A stretch of 64,000 bases of DNA from Acetoanaerobium pronyense (GTDB lineage: Bacteria > Bacillota > Clostridia > Peptostreptococcales > Filifactoraceae), in NCBI RefSeq assembly GCF_017874355.1, contig NZ_JAGGLI010000006.1, forward strand, positions 1 through 64,000, written 5' to 3'. Below, piece by piece: positions 45,089 to 55,250 of this stretch. The notes beneath the pieces are model-generated. The model was not told the origin of the DNA. It searched no databases and saw nothing but the letters and a program-made list of their open reading frames with translations. Made by a program: the position numbers and the translations under genes. Positions within the stretch are counted from its first letter, which is position 1, and each line of letters starts with the position of its first letter.

Positions 45089-45502
45089 ATGAATGGAAAA
45101 AAAATCTCTCAAATAAACATAGGAGACAAAGCTAGCACACAAAGAACCATATCAGAATCAGATGTATATTTATATGCCGGAATAACAGGTGATTTAAATC
45201 CTGCTCATATCGATGAAGAAACTTCTAAAAATAGTATGTTTAAGGGAAGAATAGCTCATGGTATGTTAACAGCTGGTCTTATTTCAGGTGTTTTAGGAAT
45301 GCAACTTCCTGGTCCAGGCACGATATATTTATCCCAAGAATTAAAGTTCACTGCTCCTGTGAAATTTGGAGATACAATAAAGGCTGAGGTAGAAGTTGTT
45401 GAAATAATCAAAGAAAAAATAGTAAAGTTAAAAACAACTTGTACTAATCAAGAGGGCACTATTGTATTAGAGGGTCACGCAACCGTAATGCCCCCAAAGT
45501 AA
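45089..45502 (+). CDS. MaoC-like (R)-specific enoyl-CoA hydratase
   Basis: MaoC/PhaJ hot-dog proteins hydrate trans-enoyl-CoA. The catalytic Asp-His dyad is in AGITGDLNPAHIDEE. The 137-residue length is from ATG 45089, 7 bases behind AAAGGAG; an ATG at 45083 is only one base after it. It begins the operon with the acyl-CoA dehydrogenase and Etf genes. Its substrate chain is unknown; it may take the place of a crotonase. Confidence 0.9.
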   Translation: MNGKKISQINIGDKASTQRTISESDVYLYAGITGDLNPAHIDEETSKNSMFKGRIAHGMLTAGLISGVLGMQLPGPGTIYLSQELKFTAPVKFGDTIKAEVEVVEIIKEKIVKLKTTCTNQEGTIVLEGHATVMPPK

Positions 45503-45555
45503 TATTTTTTAAAAAAATTCGTTAAATTAATAATTAACAATAGGAGGAATTAATC

Positions 45556-46695
45556 ATGGAGTTTGGTTTTTCAAAAGAGCATGCTTTGCTGAAACAAATG
45601 TATAGAGAATTTGCAGAAACTGAGGTTAAGCCCCTTGCTGCTGAGGTAGATGAAAATGAAAGATTTCCAGTAGAAACTGTTGAAAAAATGGTCAAAGCTG
45701 GATTTATGGGGATACCATTTCCTAAAAAATATGGTGGAGAAGGTGGAGATAACCTTGGGTATGCAATGGCGGTTGAAGAGCTTTCAAGAGTTTGCGCAAC
45801 GACTGGAGTAATACTTTCTGCCCACGTTTCCCTTGGAGCTCATCCAATATATCAGTTTGGTACAGAAGAGCAGAAACAGAAATTTCTAGTACCAATGGCA
45901 AAAGGAGAAAAAATTGGAGCTTTTGGTCTTACTGAAGCAAACGCTGGAACTGATGCTTCAGCGCAACAGACTACTGCAGTTTTAGATGGAGATCATTATA
46001 TAATAAATGGGTCTAAGATATTTATAACAAATGCTGGTTATGCTGATACATATGTAATTATGGCTATGACTGACAAGAGTGCGGGCACTAGAGGTATTTC
46101 TGCATTTATCATAGAAGCTGATACAGAGGGATTCACAATTGGTCCAAAAGAGAAAAAATTAGGAATTAAAGGTTCTTCAACTTGTGAGCTTATATTTGAA
46201 AACTGCAGAATTCCTGTTGAAAATAGACTTGGAAAAGAAGGTTTTGGCTTCAAGGTTGCTATGCAGACTTTGGATGGCGGAAGAATAGGGATTGCTGCTC
46301 AAGCACTTGGAATAGCTCAAGGAGCTTTAGATGAGACAGTAAATTATGTAAAAGAGAGAAAGCAATTTGGAAGACCAATATCTGCTTTCCAGAACACTCA
46401 GTTTCAATTAGCTGATATGGCTTCAAAGGTTGAAGCTGCAAGACTACTTGTGTATAAGGCTGCTTACAATAAGGACATGGGTTTACCTTATTCTAATGAA
46501 GCGGCTATGGCTAAGCTGTTTGCATCAGAAGCTGCTATGGAAGTTACAACAAAAGCTGTACAGCTTCATGGAGGATATGGATATACAAGAGAATATCCTG
46601 TTGAAAGAATGATGAGAGATGCAAAAATAACAGAAATATACGAAGGTACTTCAGAAGTTCAAAGAATGGTAATAGCAGCAAATCTATTAAAATAA
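45556..46695 (+). CDS. acyl-CoA dehydrogenase, probably butyryl-CoA dehydrogenase type
   Basis: A 379-residue FAD flavoprotein that reduces or oxidises the alpha-beta bond of short acyl-CoA. The catalytic Glu is Glu363 in IYEGTSEVQRMVI, and GAFGLTEANAGTDA and GGYGYTREYPVER are typical. Direct linkage to EtfBA is usual for the electron-bifurcating Bcd-Etf complex of anaerobes. Acyl specificity is inferred. Confidence 0.92.
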   Translation: MEFGFSKEHALLKQMYREFAETEVKPLAAEVDENERFPVETVEKMVKAGFMGIPFPKKYGGEGGDNLGYAMAVEELSRVCATTGVILSAHVSLGAHPIYQFGTEEQKQKFLVPMAKGEKIGAFGLTEANAGTDASAQQTTAVLDGDHYIINGSKIFITNAGYADTYVIMAMTDKSAGTRGISAFIIEADTEGFTIGPKEKKLGIKGSSTCELIFENCRIPVENRLGKEGFGFKVAMQTLDGGRIGIAAQALGIAQGALDETVNYVKERKQFGRPISAFQNTQFQLADMASKVEAARLLVYKAAYNKDMGLPYSNEAAMAKLFASEAAMEVTTKAVQLHGGYGYTREYPVERMMRDAKITEIYEGTSEVQRMVIAANLLK

Positions 46696-46707
46696 GGAGG
46701 AAATAAG

Positions 46708-47493
46708 ATGAAAATTGTTGTATGCATAAAACAAGTTCCAGACACAACAGAAGTTAAACTAGATCCAAAAACAGGAACTCTTATAAGAGAAGGAGTTCCT
46801 TCTATAATAAATCCAGACGACAAAAGTGGACTAGAAGCTGCCCTAAGATTAAAAGATACTATAGGAGCAGAAGTTACGGTTTTAACTATGGGACCGCCAC
46901 AAGCCGATGCAGCACTAAGAGAAGCTTTGGCTATGGGAGCTGACAAGGCAATACTTCTTACAGATAGAGCATTTGCAGGAGCTGACACATGGGCAACTTC
47001 TTCAGCCCTTGCTGGAGCTCTTAGAACAATGGAGTTTGATTTGATTATAGCAGGAAGACAGGCTATAGATGGTGACACGGCTCAAGTAGGTCCTCAAATA
47101 GCTGAACATCTTAATCTTCCATCTGTTACATATGTTGAAGATATAGAAGCAGCACCTGGAAGCATAATAGTTAAAAGATCATTTGAAGATGGATATCATA
47201 AAATTAAAATCAATACTCCATGCCTTGTAACAACTCTTCAGGAAATGAATAAATCTAGATATATGAGAGTTTCTGGAGTTTATGATGCATTTAAAGAAGA
47301 TAAAGTAGAAATTTGGAACGTTGACAAGATAGAGGTAGATCATAGCAATCTTGGATTAAAAGGATCTCCAACAAAGGTTAAAAAATCCTTCACAAAAGGA
47401 GCTAAAACGGCTGGGAAAGTATTTGAAGTCGAGCCAAAAGAAGCAGCAAAAATCATAGTAGAAAAATTAAAAGAAAAATATATAATATCTTAA
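46708..47493 (+). CDS. etfB: electron-transfer flavoprotein beta subunit
   Basis: The 261-residue subunit starts MKIVVCIKQVPDTTEV and contains GADTWATSSALAGAL and GRQAIDGDTAQVGPQIAE, as in EtfB of bifurcating clostridial complexes. It is 12 bases after the dehydrogenase gene. Bifurcation (NADH to crotonyl-CoA and ferredoxin) is inferred. Confidence 0.95.
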   Translation: MKIVVCIKQVPDTTEVKLDPKTGTLIREGVPSIINPDDKSGLEAALRLKDTIGAEVTVLTMGPPQADAALREALAMGADKAILLTDRAFAGADTWATSSALAGALRTMEFDLIIAGRQAIDGDTAQVGPQIAEHLNLPSVTYVEDIEAAPGSIIVKRSFEDGYHKIKINTPCLVTTLQEMNKSRYMRVSGVYDAFKEDKVEIWNVDKIEVDHSNLGLKGSPTKVKKSFTKGAKTAGKVFEVEPKEAAKIIVEKLKEKYIIS

Positions 47494-47530
47494 TTATTTT
47501 GAAACATAAAATCGACAGGAGGTTAGAAAG

Positions 47531-48541
47531 TTGATACTATCTGATTATAAAGGTGTTTTAGTATATATAGAGCAAAGAGATAAAGAAATTCAAAAAGTAT
47601 CCTTAGAGCTATTAGGAAAAGGTAAAGAGATTGCTGAAAAATTAAATACAACACTTACTGCAGTATTATTAGGTTTTGAGATTAAGGGGCTTTCTGAAGA
47701 ACTTGTATATCATGGGGCTGACAAAGTAGTTTATTCAGACAGTGAAATACTGAAAAATTTCACTAATGAGCCTTATACAAAAGCGCTTTCAAAAATCATT
47801 GAAAGCGAAAAACCTGAAATTGTGTTAGTGGGAGCGACTTCAATAGGTAGAGATATAGCTCCAAGAGTAGCAGCTAGAATAAAGACAGGACTTACTGCAG
47901 ATTGCACCACTCTAGATGTAGATGCTGAAACTAACAATCTTCTTATGACAAGACCAGCTTTTGGTGGGAATATAATGGCTACAATCATATGTCCTGACCA
48001 TAGACCGCAGATGTCTACTGTTAGACCAGGAGTTATGATAAAGCTTGAAAGAGATTCAAGCAGAAAAGGCGAAATAGTAGAATTTGATTCTCAGCTATCA
48101 AATTCTGATTTAAATGTTGAAATCTTAGAAATTGTAAAGGAAGATAAAAAGAAAGCTAATATAGAAGATGCAAAGGTACTTATATCAGCGGGAAGAGGTA
48201 TTGGATCAAAAGATAATATGGCTGTACTTTATGATTTAGCAGAACCATTAAAAGGGGAAGTTTCAGGATCTCGTGCCGTAATAGACAATGGATGGCTTGA
48301 CAAAGAAAGACAAGTAGGTCAGACTGGGAAAACAGTACGTCCAGACTTATATTTTGCTTGTGGTATATCAGGAGCAATACAGCACGTTGCAGGAATGGAA
48401 GAGTCGGAATTAATAATATCAATCAATAAAAATCCTGATGCACTTATTTTTGAAGTATCTGATTTAGGGATTGTTGGAGATGCTGCAAAAATAATTCCGC
48501 TAGTAACAGAAGAGCTAAAGAAAATAAAATCAGAGAACTAA
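47531..48541 (+). CDS. etfA: electron-transfer flavoprotein alpha subunit
   Basis: 336 residues from a TTG start decided by AGGAGG (47517-47522), 8 bases upstream. The FAD domain has GQTGKTVRPDLYFACGISG and the ending SDLGIVGDA. There is no N-terminal ferredoxin domain, unlike some clostridial EtfA. It closes the operon. Confidence 0.95.
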   Translation: MILSDYKGVLVYIEQRDKEIQKVSLELLGKGKEIAEKLNTTLTAVLLGFEIKGLSEELVYHGADKVVYSDSEILKNFTNEPYTKALSKIIESEKPEIVLVGATSIGRDIAPRVAARIKTGLTADCTTLDVDAETNNLLMTRPAFGGNIMATIICPDHRPQMSTVRPGVMIKLERDSSRKGEIVEFDSQLSNSDLNVEILEIVKEDKKKANIEDAKVLISAGRGIGSKDNMAVLYDLAEPLKGEVSGSRAVIDNGWLDKERQVGQTGKTVRPDLYFACGISGAIQHVAGMEESELIISINKNPDALIFEVSDLGIVGDAAKIIPLVTEELKKIKSEN

Positions 48542-48547
48542 TAATAT

Positions 48548-48579
48548 AAAAACAGCACATATTTTTATGTGCTGTTTTT
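48548..48579 (+). terminator. terminator after etfA
   Basis: AAAAACAGCACAT (48548-48560) pairs with ATGTGCTGTTTTT (48567-48579). Confidence 0.93.
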
Positions 48580-48614
48580 ATATTGAAAAAAATTTATAAT
48601 CTGGGCTATTTCAA

Positions 48615-48642
48615 TTGAAATATAAATTTCTAGTAGTATAAT
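48615..48642 (+). promoter_or_regulatory. promoter of ktrB
   Basis: TTGAAA (48615-48620) and TATAAT (48637-48642) with a 16-base spacer; the palindrome ATTTCAATTGAAAT overlaps the -35 box. Confidence 0.6.
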
Positions 48643-48674
48643 AATATGTATCGCCTATTTAAAAGGAGAGTCTT

Positions 48675-50024
48675 ATGATTAAAATACCAGAAAATAAAAA
48701 ATTAAATTTTTCTCCACCACAGATTATTGTGGGAGGATTTGCAATTATTATATTTATTGGGGCAATACTTCTTAATCTTCCTATCTCATCTACAAGAGGG
48801 GAAAATATAGGATTTGTAGACGCCTTATTTACAGCTACGTCTGCTGTGTGTGTTACTGGACTTGTAGTTGTAGATACTGGTACATACTGGACGACTTTTG
48901 GGAAAACTGTAATTCTTTTGCTTATTCAAATTGGCGGACTTGGATTCATGACTCTCGCAACCTTAGGAGCACTAATTATAGGAAAAAAAATATCATTAAA
49001 AGAAAGACTTTTAATTCAAGAATCCCTTAATGAGCATAAGCTATCTGGAGTAGTAAAGTTTACAAGACAAATTATATTCACTACATTTTTTATTGAATCA
49101 ATTGGAGCCTTTTTTTTAGCAATAGTTTTTGTTCCAGAGTTTGGTTTTTTAAAAGGGATTGGTTATAGTATATTTCATTCTATATCAGCCTTTTGTAATG
49201 CAGGCTTTGATATAATAGGTGGAGGAAGATCGTTGACTCCTTATGTAAATAACACTCTCGTAAACCTGACGATAATGAGTCTTATAATACTTGGTGGACT
49301 AGGTTTTACAGTCCTGTCAGATGTAGCAACTAAACGAAAGTTTAAAAGGCTTTCCCTTCACTCTAAAATAGTTCTCTTTGTATCTGCTATACTTATTTTA
49401 GTACCATTTATTTTGTTTTTCTTTATGGAATATTCAAATGAGGGAACAATAAGGGAGCTTTCTTTGAAAGGAAAATTACTTGCCTCTTTATTTCAGGCAG
49501 TAACTCCTAGAACAGCTGGTTTTAACACAATAGACCTCGCAGGTATGCAAAACAGCTCAAAACTACTTACTACGGTACTTATGTTTATAGGCGGATCTCC
49601 TGCTTCCACTGCAGGAGGTATCAAGATATCTACATTAGCAGTTCTTATTTTAGCAGTAAGGACATTGATTACAGGCAAAGACGATGTTTATGCATTTAAA
49701 AGAAAGATATCCTATAGTTCTGTAAATAAAGCTCTAGCAGTCCTTTTTGTGGGGCTCAGTGTGATTATTTCAGGAACTATGATACTTTCTTTGACTGAAC
49801 CTTCAAAGGAATTTCTTTATGTCTTATTTGAAACAGTCTCAGCATTTGGAACAGTTGGCCTTTCCCTGGGAATTACTGGAGAGCTTTCAGTATTTGGCAG
49901 GCTAGTTGTAATTTTAATAATGTTCACAGGAAGAGTTGGAGCTCTAACAATACTTCTTGCCCTTGCAACAAAAGAAAAGAAAGTGTTATATAAATTTCCG
50001 GAAGATAAGGTTATTGTTGGATAG
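48675..50024 (+). CDS. ktrB: Trk/Ktr-family potassium uptake channel subunit
   Basis: The 449-residue membrane protein has four pore repeats with filter glycine motifs: VCVTGLVV, FCNAGFDI, RTAGFNTI and FGTVGLSL. It imports K+ or Na+ with the regulatory subunit encoded next. Length is that of KtrB rather than the longer TrkH. Confidence 0.94.
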   Translation: MIKIPENKKLNFSPPQIIVGGFAIIIFIGAILLNLPISSTRGENIGFVDALFTATSAVCVTGLVVVDTGTYWTTFGKTVILLLIQIGGLGFMTLATLGALIIGKKISLKERLLIQESLNEHKLSGVVKFTRQIIFTTFFIESIGAFFLAIVFVPEFGFLKGIGYSIFHSISAFCNAGFDIIGGGRSLTPYVNNTLVNLTIMSLIILGGLGFTVLSDVATKRKFKRLSLHSKIVLFVSAILILVPFILFFFMEYSNEGTIRELSLKGKLLASLFQAVTPRTAGFNTIDLAGMQNSSKLLTTVLMFIGGSPASTAGGIKISTLAVLILAVRTLITGKDDVYAFKRKISYSSVNKALAVLFVGLSVIISGTMILSLTEPSKEFLYVLFETVSAFGTVGLSLGITGELSVFGRLVVILIMFTGRVGALTILLALATKEKKVLYKFPEDKVIVG

Positions 50025-50033
50025 GAGAATGAT

Positions 50034-50684
50034 ATGAAAAACTATGTAGTTATAGGATGCGGAAGATTTGGAAGCTCTATTGCAAAGACTCTTCATAGTT
50101 TAGGACATGAAGTTCTTGCGATAGATCAAAATGAGGAGATAATACAAAATATAGCTGATCAGGTCACCCATGCAGTAGAAGCAGATTGTACAGATGAAAA
50201 CGTATTAAAATCTCTGGGAATAAGAAATTTTGATGTTGCTGTAGTAAGCATAGGGTCGGATGTCCAGTCGTCTATAATGGCGACCCTTATTGTAAAAGAT
50301 TTAGGAGTTCCTTATGTACTTTGCAAGGCTCAAAATGAGCTTCAGGCCAAGGTTTTATATAAAATAGGGGCAGATAGAGTAGTATTTCCAGAAAGAGATA
50401 TGGGAATTAGAGTAGCTCATAATCTAGTTTCTCAAAATGTACTTGAATACATAGAACTTGACCCACATTATTCGATTGTAGAAATAGTTACACCAGCAAA
50501 ATGGATAGGAAAATCCATAGGAGAGCTTGATTTAAGGGCGAATTATGGGGTTAATGTGATGGCTGTAAAGCATGGAATGGAGATTAATATTTCTCCTCTT
50601 GCTGATGATGCCTTAAAGCCAGGAGATATTCTTGTGGTAATTGGTAAAAACGAACAGATAAATAAAATTGAAGAGCGTGGATAA
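50034..50684 (+). CDS. ktrA: Ktr/Trk regulatory subunit (RCK domain)
   Basis: The 216-residue protein has a Rossmann nucleotide-binding fold with GCGRFG (residues 8-13) and a C-terminal TrkA_C domain (about 135-216). It gates KtrB in response to ATP/ADP or NAD(H). It is 9 bases after ktrB. Confidence 0.95.
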   Translation: MKNYVVIGCGRFGSSIAKTLHSLGHEVLAIDQNEEIIQNIADQVTHAVEADCTDENVLKSLGIRNFDVAVVSIGSDVQSSIMATLIVKDLGVPYVLCKAQNELQAKVLYKIGADRVVFPERDMGIRVAHNLVSQNVLEYIELDPHYSIVEIVTPAKWIGKSIGELDLRANYGVNVMAVKHGMEINISPLADDALKPGDILVVIGKNEQINKIEERG

Positions 50685-51455
50685 ATGAATAAAATAGAGT
50701 CTAAAGATAATATTAAATATAAAATTGCATTATCCTTAAAAACTAAAAAAGGTAGAGAACAAAATGGCCTGTTTTTAGTTGAAGGTCTTAGAAACATTAA
50801 ATTGGCATTGGATTATAGCTATAAGAGCGAATACTTATTTCTAAATGAGAAAAATATTGACAATGAAGAAATAAGGGGTTTAATAGAAAATGAAGAAAAC
50901 TCTTATATCATCTCTGAAAAGCTATTTGAAAACTTAAGTGAAACTATAACATCTCAAGGGATTATAGGTATATTCAAAATCTCTCAAACTGAAGCTAGAG
51001 ATGTGTTAAATGAAAATACTATCTTACTCCTTGATAGAATTCAAGACCCAGGAAATTTGGGGACTATAATAAGGACAGCAGATGCAGCTGGCATAAAAAC
51101 AATTCTTTATACTAAGGGAACTACAGATCCGTATTCCCCTAAAGTAGTGAGAGCTGCTATGGGATCTATATTTTATATGAATATACTTCCTATTGAAGAT
51201 GTAAATTTGCTTAAAGAAAATGGATATTTTATAGTCTCTTCTGCCCTTGAAAATTCATGTTGCTATAAAGATATAGTAGTTAAGGAAAAATTTGTACTTG
51301 TTTTGGGAAATGAAGCAAATGGGATATCAAAAGAAATTTTAAATATTTCAGATAAAAAAGTAAAAATACCTATATTGGGGAAAGCTGAATCACTTAATGT
51401 TGCAATTGCAGGAGCAATTCTTATGTATGAATACCAAACTAAGTCATTGAAATGA
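50685..51455 (+). CDS. SpoU/TrmH-family RNA 2'-O-methyltransferase
   Basis: The 256-residue protein has an N-terminal substrate-binding domain and the SPOUT core: LLDRIQDPGNLGTIIRTADA, GNEANGIS and IPILGKAESLNVA. Start follows the ktrA stop directly (TAAATG). It is a 23S rRNA or tRNA methylase of unknown site. Confidence 0.93.
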   Translation: MNKIESKDNIKYKIALSLKTKKGREQNGLFLVEGLRNIKLALDYSYKSEYLFLNEKNIDNEEIRGLIENEENSYIISEKLFENLSETITSQGIIGIFKISQTEARDVLNENTILLLDRIQDPGNLGTIIRTADAAGIKTILYTKGTTDPYSPKVVRAAMGSIFYMNILPIEDVNLLKENGYFIVSSALENSCCYKDIVVKEKFVLVLGNEANGISKEILNISDKKVKIPILGKAESLNVAIAGAILMYEYQTKSLK

Positions 51456-51475
51456 AAATAAAACTATGTTATTAT
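51447..51475 (+). promoter_or_regulatory. candidate promoter of the pheST T-box leader
   Basis: TTGAAA (51447-51452) and TATTAT (51470-51475) with 17-base spacing; the -35 box overlaps the end of the methyltransferase gene. Confidence 0.5.
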
Positions 51476-51502
51476 AACATTTATAAAAATTAATAATAAT
51501 AC

Positions 51503-51722
51503 TGTGATGAAGACAAGTATCCTATTGTTCAGTATACAGAGAATAGCCTTTTGCTGAGATGGCTTAACTGAAATAATAATGAGAAATTCACTTCGGAGTT
51601 AAAAGCTGAAACAATAGTAGGCTTTTCGCAAGAAAAAGCGATAAAATATCAACGAGAGTCTTTTATTTATAGGGTGGTACCGTGCGTAAGCGCCCCTATG
51701 AAATGAATGGCTTTTTTTTTAT
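51503..51722 (+). promoter_or_regulatory. T-box leader of pheST (specifier TTC, Phe)
   Basis: The T-box GGGTGGTACCGTGCG is at 51672-51686. The specifier TTC is at 51587-51589 in GAGAAATTCACTTCGG, matching phenylalanine. Stem I begins near GTGATGAAGACAAGTA. The terminator stem is ATAGGG with CCCCTAT at the end, followed by a run of T residues. Uncharged tRNA-Phe should permit read-through into pheS. Confidence 0.92.
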
Positions 51723-51747
51723 AAAAAAACGAAAGGTTGTGAAATGA

Positions 51748-52767
51748 ATGAGAGAGGCATTACAAACCCTTAGAGATAAGGCAGTTACTTCTTTGAAAAA
51801 TTCACCAACACTAGAAGAATTAGATAATCTAAGAGTTCAGTACATGGGCAAAAAAGGAGAGCTTACTCTAATATTAAAAGAGATGGGTAAATTAAGTCAA
51901 GAAGAAAGACCAATAATAGGTAAGGTTGCTAATGAAGTAAGGGAAGAAATAGAAAAAATTATTGATGAAAAAAAAGAAGCATTTAAGATTGAAGCATTAA
52001 ATGATAAATTAAAAAATGAATTAATAGATGTAACTATTCCAGTAAAACCCAAATTTGTTGGAAAGATTCATCCAATAACTTCTGTAATCAGGGATATGGA
52101 AAAAATATTTATGTCCATGGGTTTTTCTGTTGTAGAGGGGCCAGAAATTGACACAGTAAAGAACAATTTTGATGCTCTAAATGCTCCAGCGAATCATCCT
52201 TCCAGAGAGATGAGCGATACATTTTATATAACTGAGGAACTTCTTCTAAGAACTCAAACATCTCCCGTTCAAGTAAGAACTATGAGAGAAACTAAATCAC
52301 CTATTAAAATAATTTCTCCGGGAAGATGCTTCAGATATGATACTCCAGATGCTACTCATTCACCGATGTTTCATCAGATAGAGGGGCTGGTTATTGATAA
52401 AAACATAAATTTTGCAAACTTAAAATCCACTCTTGAGATTTTTGCTCATAAATTTTTTGGAGAAAAAACAAAAACTAAGTTCAGGCCTCATAACTTTCCT
52501 TTTACAGAGCCAAGTGCAGAGATGGATATAAGCTGTTTTAAATGTGGAGGCACTGGATGTCCTACATGTAAAGGAGAAGGATGGATAGAAATCCTAGGCT
52601 CAGGTATGGTTCATCCAAATGTATTAAGAAACTGTGGTATAGATCCTGAGGTATACAGTGGTTTTGCCTTCGGCATGGGTGTGGAAAGAATAGCCATGTC
52701 AAAATATGAGATCGATGATATAAGATATATGTATGAAAATGATATGAGATTTTTAAGTCAATTCTAA
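51748..52767 (+). CDS. pheS: phenylalanyl-tRNA synthetase alpha subunit
   Basis: 339-residue catalytic subunit of a class II synthetase. Motif 2 is [20 protein letters not shown], and motif 3 is [14 protein letters not shown] [14 protein letters not shown] segment near residue 258 is a known insert in many bacterial PheS. The Shine-Dalgarno is AAAGG. The N-terminal coiled-coil arm binds tRNA. Confidence 0.97.
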   Translation: MREALQTLRDKAVTSLKNSPTLEELDNLRVQYMGKKGELTLILKEMGKLSQEERPIIGKVANEVREEIEKIIDEKKEAFKIEALNDKLKNELIDVTIPVKPKFVGKIHPITSVIRDMEKIFMSMGFSVVEGPEIDTVKNNFDALNAPANHPSREMSDTFYITEELLLRTQTSPVQVRTMRETKSPIKIISPGRCFRYDTPDATHSPMFHQIEGLVIDKNINFANLKSTLEIFAHKFFGEKTKTKFRPHNFPFTEPSAEMDISCFKCGGTGCPTCKGEGWIEILGSGMVHPNVLRNCGIDPEVYSGFAFGMGVERIAMSKYEIDDIRYMYENDMRFLSQF

Positions 52768-52779
52768 GGAGGCTAAATT

Positions 52780-55152
52780 ATGAATGTACCTATAAAATGG
52801 CTACGTGATTATGTTGATATAAATATGGAAATAAAAGAATTTTGTGATGCTATGACTATGTCTGGAACAAAGGCTGAAGGTTATAAATTAATTGGAGAAG
52901 GTATAGAAAATGTAGTAGTTGGAAAAATAGTAGATATAAAACCTCATCCAGATGCAGACAAGCTAATTATAGTTTCTGTAGATGCAGGAAAAGAGAATCT
53001 TTTGCAGATTGTGACAGGAGCGAAAAATGTAAAAGAAAATGACTTGGTTCCAGTTGCGCTGCATGGAGCTTTATTGCCAGATGGTACAAAAATAAAAAAA
53101 GGAAAATTGAGGGGAGAAGTTTCTGAAGGAATGCTTTGTTCTTGTCAGGAATTAGATATAGAAGAGAAGTATGTAAGAGAGGATCTAAGAGATGGTATAT
53201 TTATATTAGACAATAACCATACAATAGGTGAAGATATTAGAGAAGCACTAATGCTAAATGATGCAGTTGTAGAATTTGAAATAACATCTAATAGACCTGA
53301 CTGTCTTTCAATCTTAGGTATAGCTCACGAGGCTGCAGCAACTTTTAAGCTACCACTCAAAATGCCAGAAAATACTTATGAAGAAATAGATAAACCTATA
53401 AATTTCAAGGTAGAGGTTTTAGAAAAAAATCTTTGTCCTCGATATATAATTAAAGAAATAACTGATGTGAAAATAGAAGAATCTCCATATTTTATCCAAA
53501 GAAGACTTATAGAATCTGGAATAAGACCAATCAACAATATAGTCGATATTACAAACTATGTGATGCTTGAGTATGGACAACCTCTTCATGCATTCGATAA
53601 AGATAAACTTTCATCACAAAATAAAATCACATTAAGAAGAGGTATGGATGGAGAAAAATTCACCACCTTAGATGAAGTTGAGAGAACTGTTGATTCTACC
53701 ATGCTTCTTATCACAGATTCGGATGCCCCTATAGCTATTGCAGGTGTAATGGGGGGATTAGATTCTGAAGTGTCTCTTCAAACAAAAAATATAATTATAG
53801 AAAGTGCTATATTTGATGCAAATAATATAAGACAAACTTCAAAAAAATTAGGACTAAGAACTGAGGCTTCTGCAAAATTTGAAAAAGGGATAGATTTAAG
53901 TAGAGCTAAAGAGGCTGTTGATAGAGTATGTCACTTGATTTCATATTTTGGATATGGAAAAGTTTTAAAGGGAGATATTGATACTTTAGATACTGTCATT
54001 TCAAATAAAAAAATCTCAGTGAACATAGATAGAATAAACTCTCTCTTAGGAGAAGAATTATCCCCTTCTGAAATGGTGGATATCTTGTCGAGATTAAAGT
54101 TTAAAGCTCAGGCCGATAAAGAAAAACTAAATATAGAAATTCCATCATTTAGGCTTGACATCGAAATGGAAGCTGATATCTTAGAAGAAATCGCAAGACT
54201 TTATGGATATAATAATATAAAATCTAGAAATATTGTTGGAGAACTCACCTCAGGAATAAAGTCAGCTGAGAGAGAATTTGAAGATACTTTAAAAGATGCT
54301 ATGATGGCAAATGGTCTTACTGAAATTATGAATTATTCCTTTACAAGTATTAAAGGGCTGGAAAAAACAAGAAGAAGCCTAGAAAATATAGTTTCACTTA
54401 TAAATCCTCTTGGAGAAGAAACTTCTATAATGAGAACATCTTTGATTCCGGGAATGATAGAAGTATTATCAAGAAATATATCGAAAAAAGTAGACTTCTT
54501 TGGTGGATTTGAAATCGGAAATGTTTTTTTTCAAGATGAAAATCCAGTTCAAAATAGAGCTATTATAGCTGGCCTTTATGGGAAGGAAGAAGATTTTTAT
54601 TCTATGAAGGGAAGACTTGAGGGAGTATTTGAATATATTGGGCTTAAAAACAGAGATTATATTCCATCAAGTGAGGATCCATCATTTCACCCAACAAGGT
54701 GTGCTAAGATATATTCAGATGATGCGTTTATAGGTTATATTGGAGAGATTCATCCCTTTGTACTTGATGCATATAATATTAAGAAAAGATTGTATCTATT
54801 TAGTTTGAATTTTGAAGTATTAATGGAAAAATCTGAAAAAAACAAACTTTATTCTCCAGTTCCTAAGTTCCCTGCAATTAAAAGAGATATAGCTATTGTA
54901 ATAGACGAAGACATATTCGTTAGAGAAATTGAGACAATAATAAAGAAAAATGGTAATAAGCTTATTGAAAAAATAGACCTATTTGATATATATACAGGAG
55001 ATCAAATTGAATCTGGGAAGAAATCAGTAGCATATTCAATCATCTATAGAGCTAAAGACAGAACATTAACAGACAATGAAATTTCAGAAATACAAGAAAA
55101 AATCTTAAATGAGATTGAAGAGGTTCTTAAAGGAAAATTAAGAGAACTGTAA
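52780..55152 (+). CDS. pheT: phenylalanyl-tRNA synthetase beta subunit
   Basis: 790 residues with an N-terminal tRNA-binding domain (about 42-150), B3/B4 editing domain (about 210-390), B5 domain and the C-terminal FDX-ACB anticodon-binding domain (about 697-789). It follows pheS by 12 bases. Confidence 0.97.
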   Translation: MNVPIKWLRDYVDINMEIKEFCDAMTMSGTKAEGYKLIGEGIENVVVGKIVDIKPHPDADKLIIVSVDAGKENLLQIVTGAKNVKENDLVPVALHGALLPDGTKIKKGKLRGEVSEGMLCSCQELDIEEKYVREDLRDGIFILDNNHTIGEDIREALMLNDAVVEFEITSNRPDCLSILGIAHEAAATFKLPLKMPENTYEEIDKPINFKVEVLEKNLCPRYIIKEITDVKIEESPYFIQRRLIESGIRPINNIVDITNYVMLEYGQPLHAFDKDKLSSQNKITLRRGMDGEKFTTLDEVERTVDSTMLLITDSDAPIAIAGVMGGLDSEVSLQTKNIIIESAIFDANNIRQTSKKLGLRTEASAKFEKGIDLSRAKEAVDRVCHLISYFGYGKVLKGDIDTLDTVISNKKISVNIDRINSLLGEELSPSEMVDILSRLKFKAQADKEKLNIEIPSFRLDIEMEADILEEIARLYGYNNIKSRNIVGELTSGIKSAEREFEDTLKDAMMANGLTEIMNYSFTSIKGLEKTRRSLENIVSLINPLGEETSIMRTSLIPGMIEVLSRNISKKVDFFGGFEIGNVFFQDENPVQNRAIIAGLYGKEEDFYSMKGRLEGVFEYIGLKNRDYIPSSEDPSFHPTRCAKIYSDDAFIGYIGEIHPFVLDAYNIKKRLYLFSLNFEVLMEKSEKNKLYSPVPKFPAIKRDIAIVIDEDIFVREIETIIKKNGNKLIEKIDLFDIYTGDQIESGKKSVAYSIIYRAKDRTLTDNEISEIQEKILNEIEEVLKGKLREL

Positions 55153-55160
55153 TTATTCTT

Positions 55161-55250
55161 ACTCTAGTGATAAAATATAAATTGGCTTTTATAAATCTCT
55201 TTTTATCTAAAGGGAAAAAGCTGAGTTAATATAAATCACTAGAGTTTTTT
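55161..55250 (+). terminator. long structured terminator after pheT
   Basis: ACTCTAGTGAT (55161-55171) pairs with ATCACTAGAGT (55235-55245) and TTTTTT follows. The 63-base interior has its own weaker pairing (GGCTTTT with AAAAAGCT). It is larger than a usual terminator, so an independent small RNA or a processed element is possible. Confidence 0.65.
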
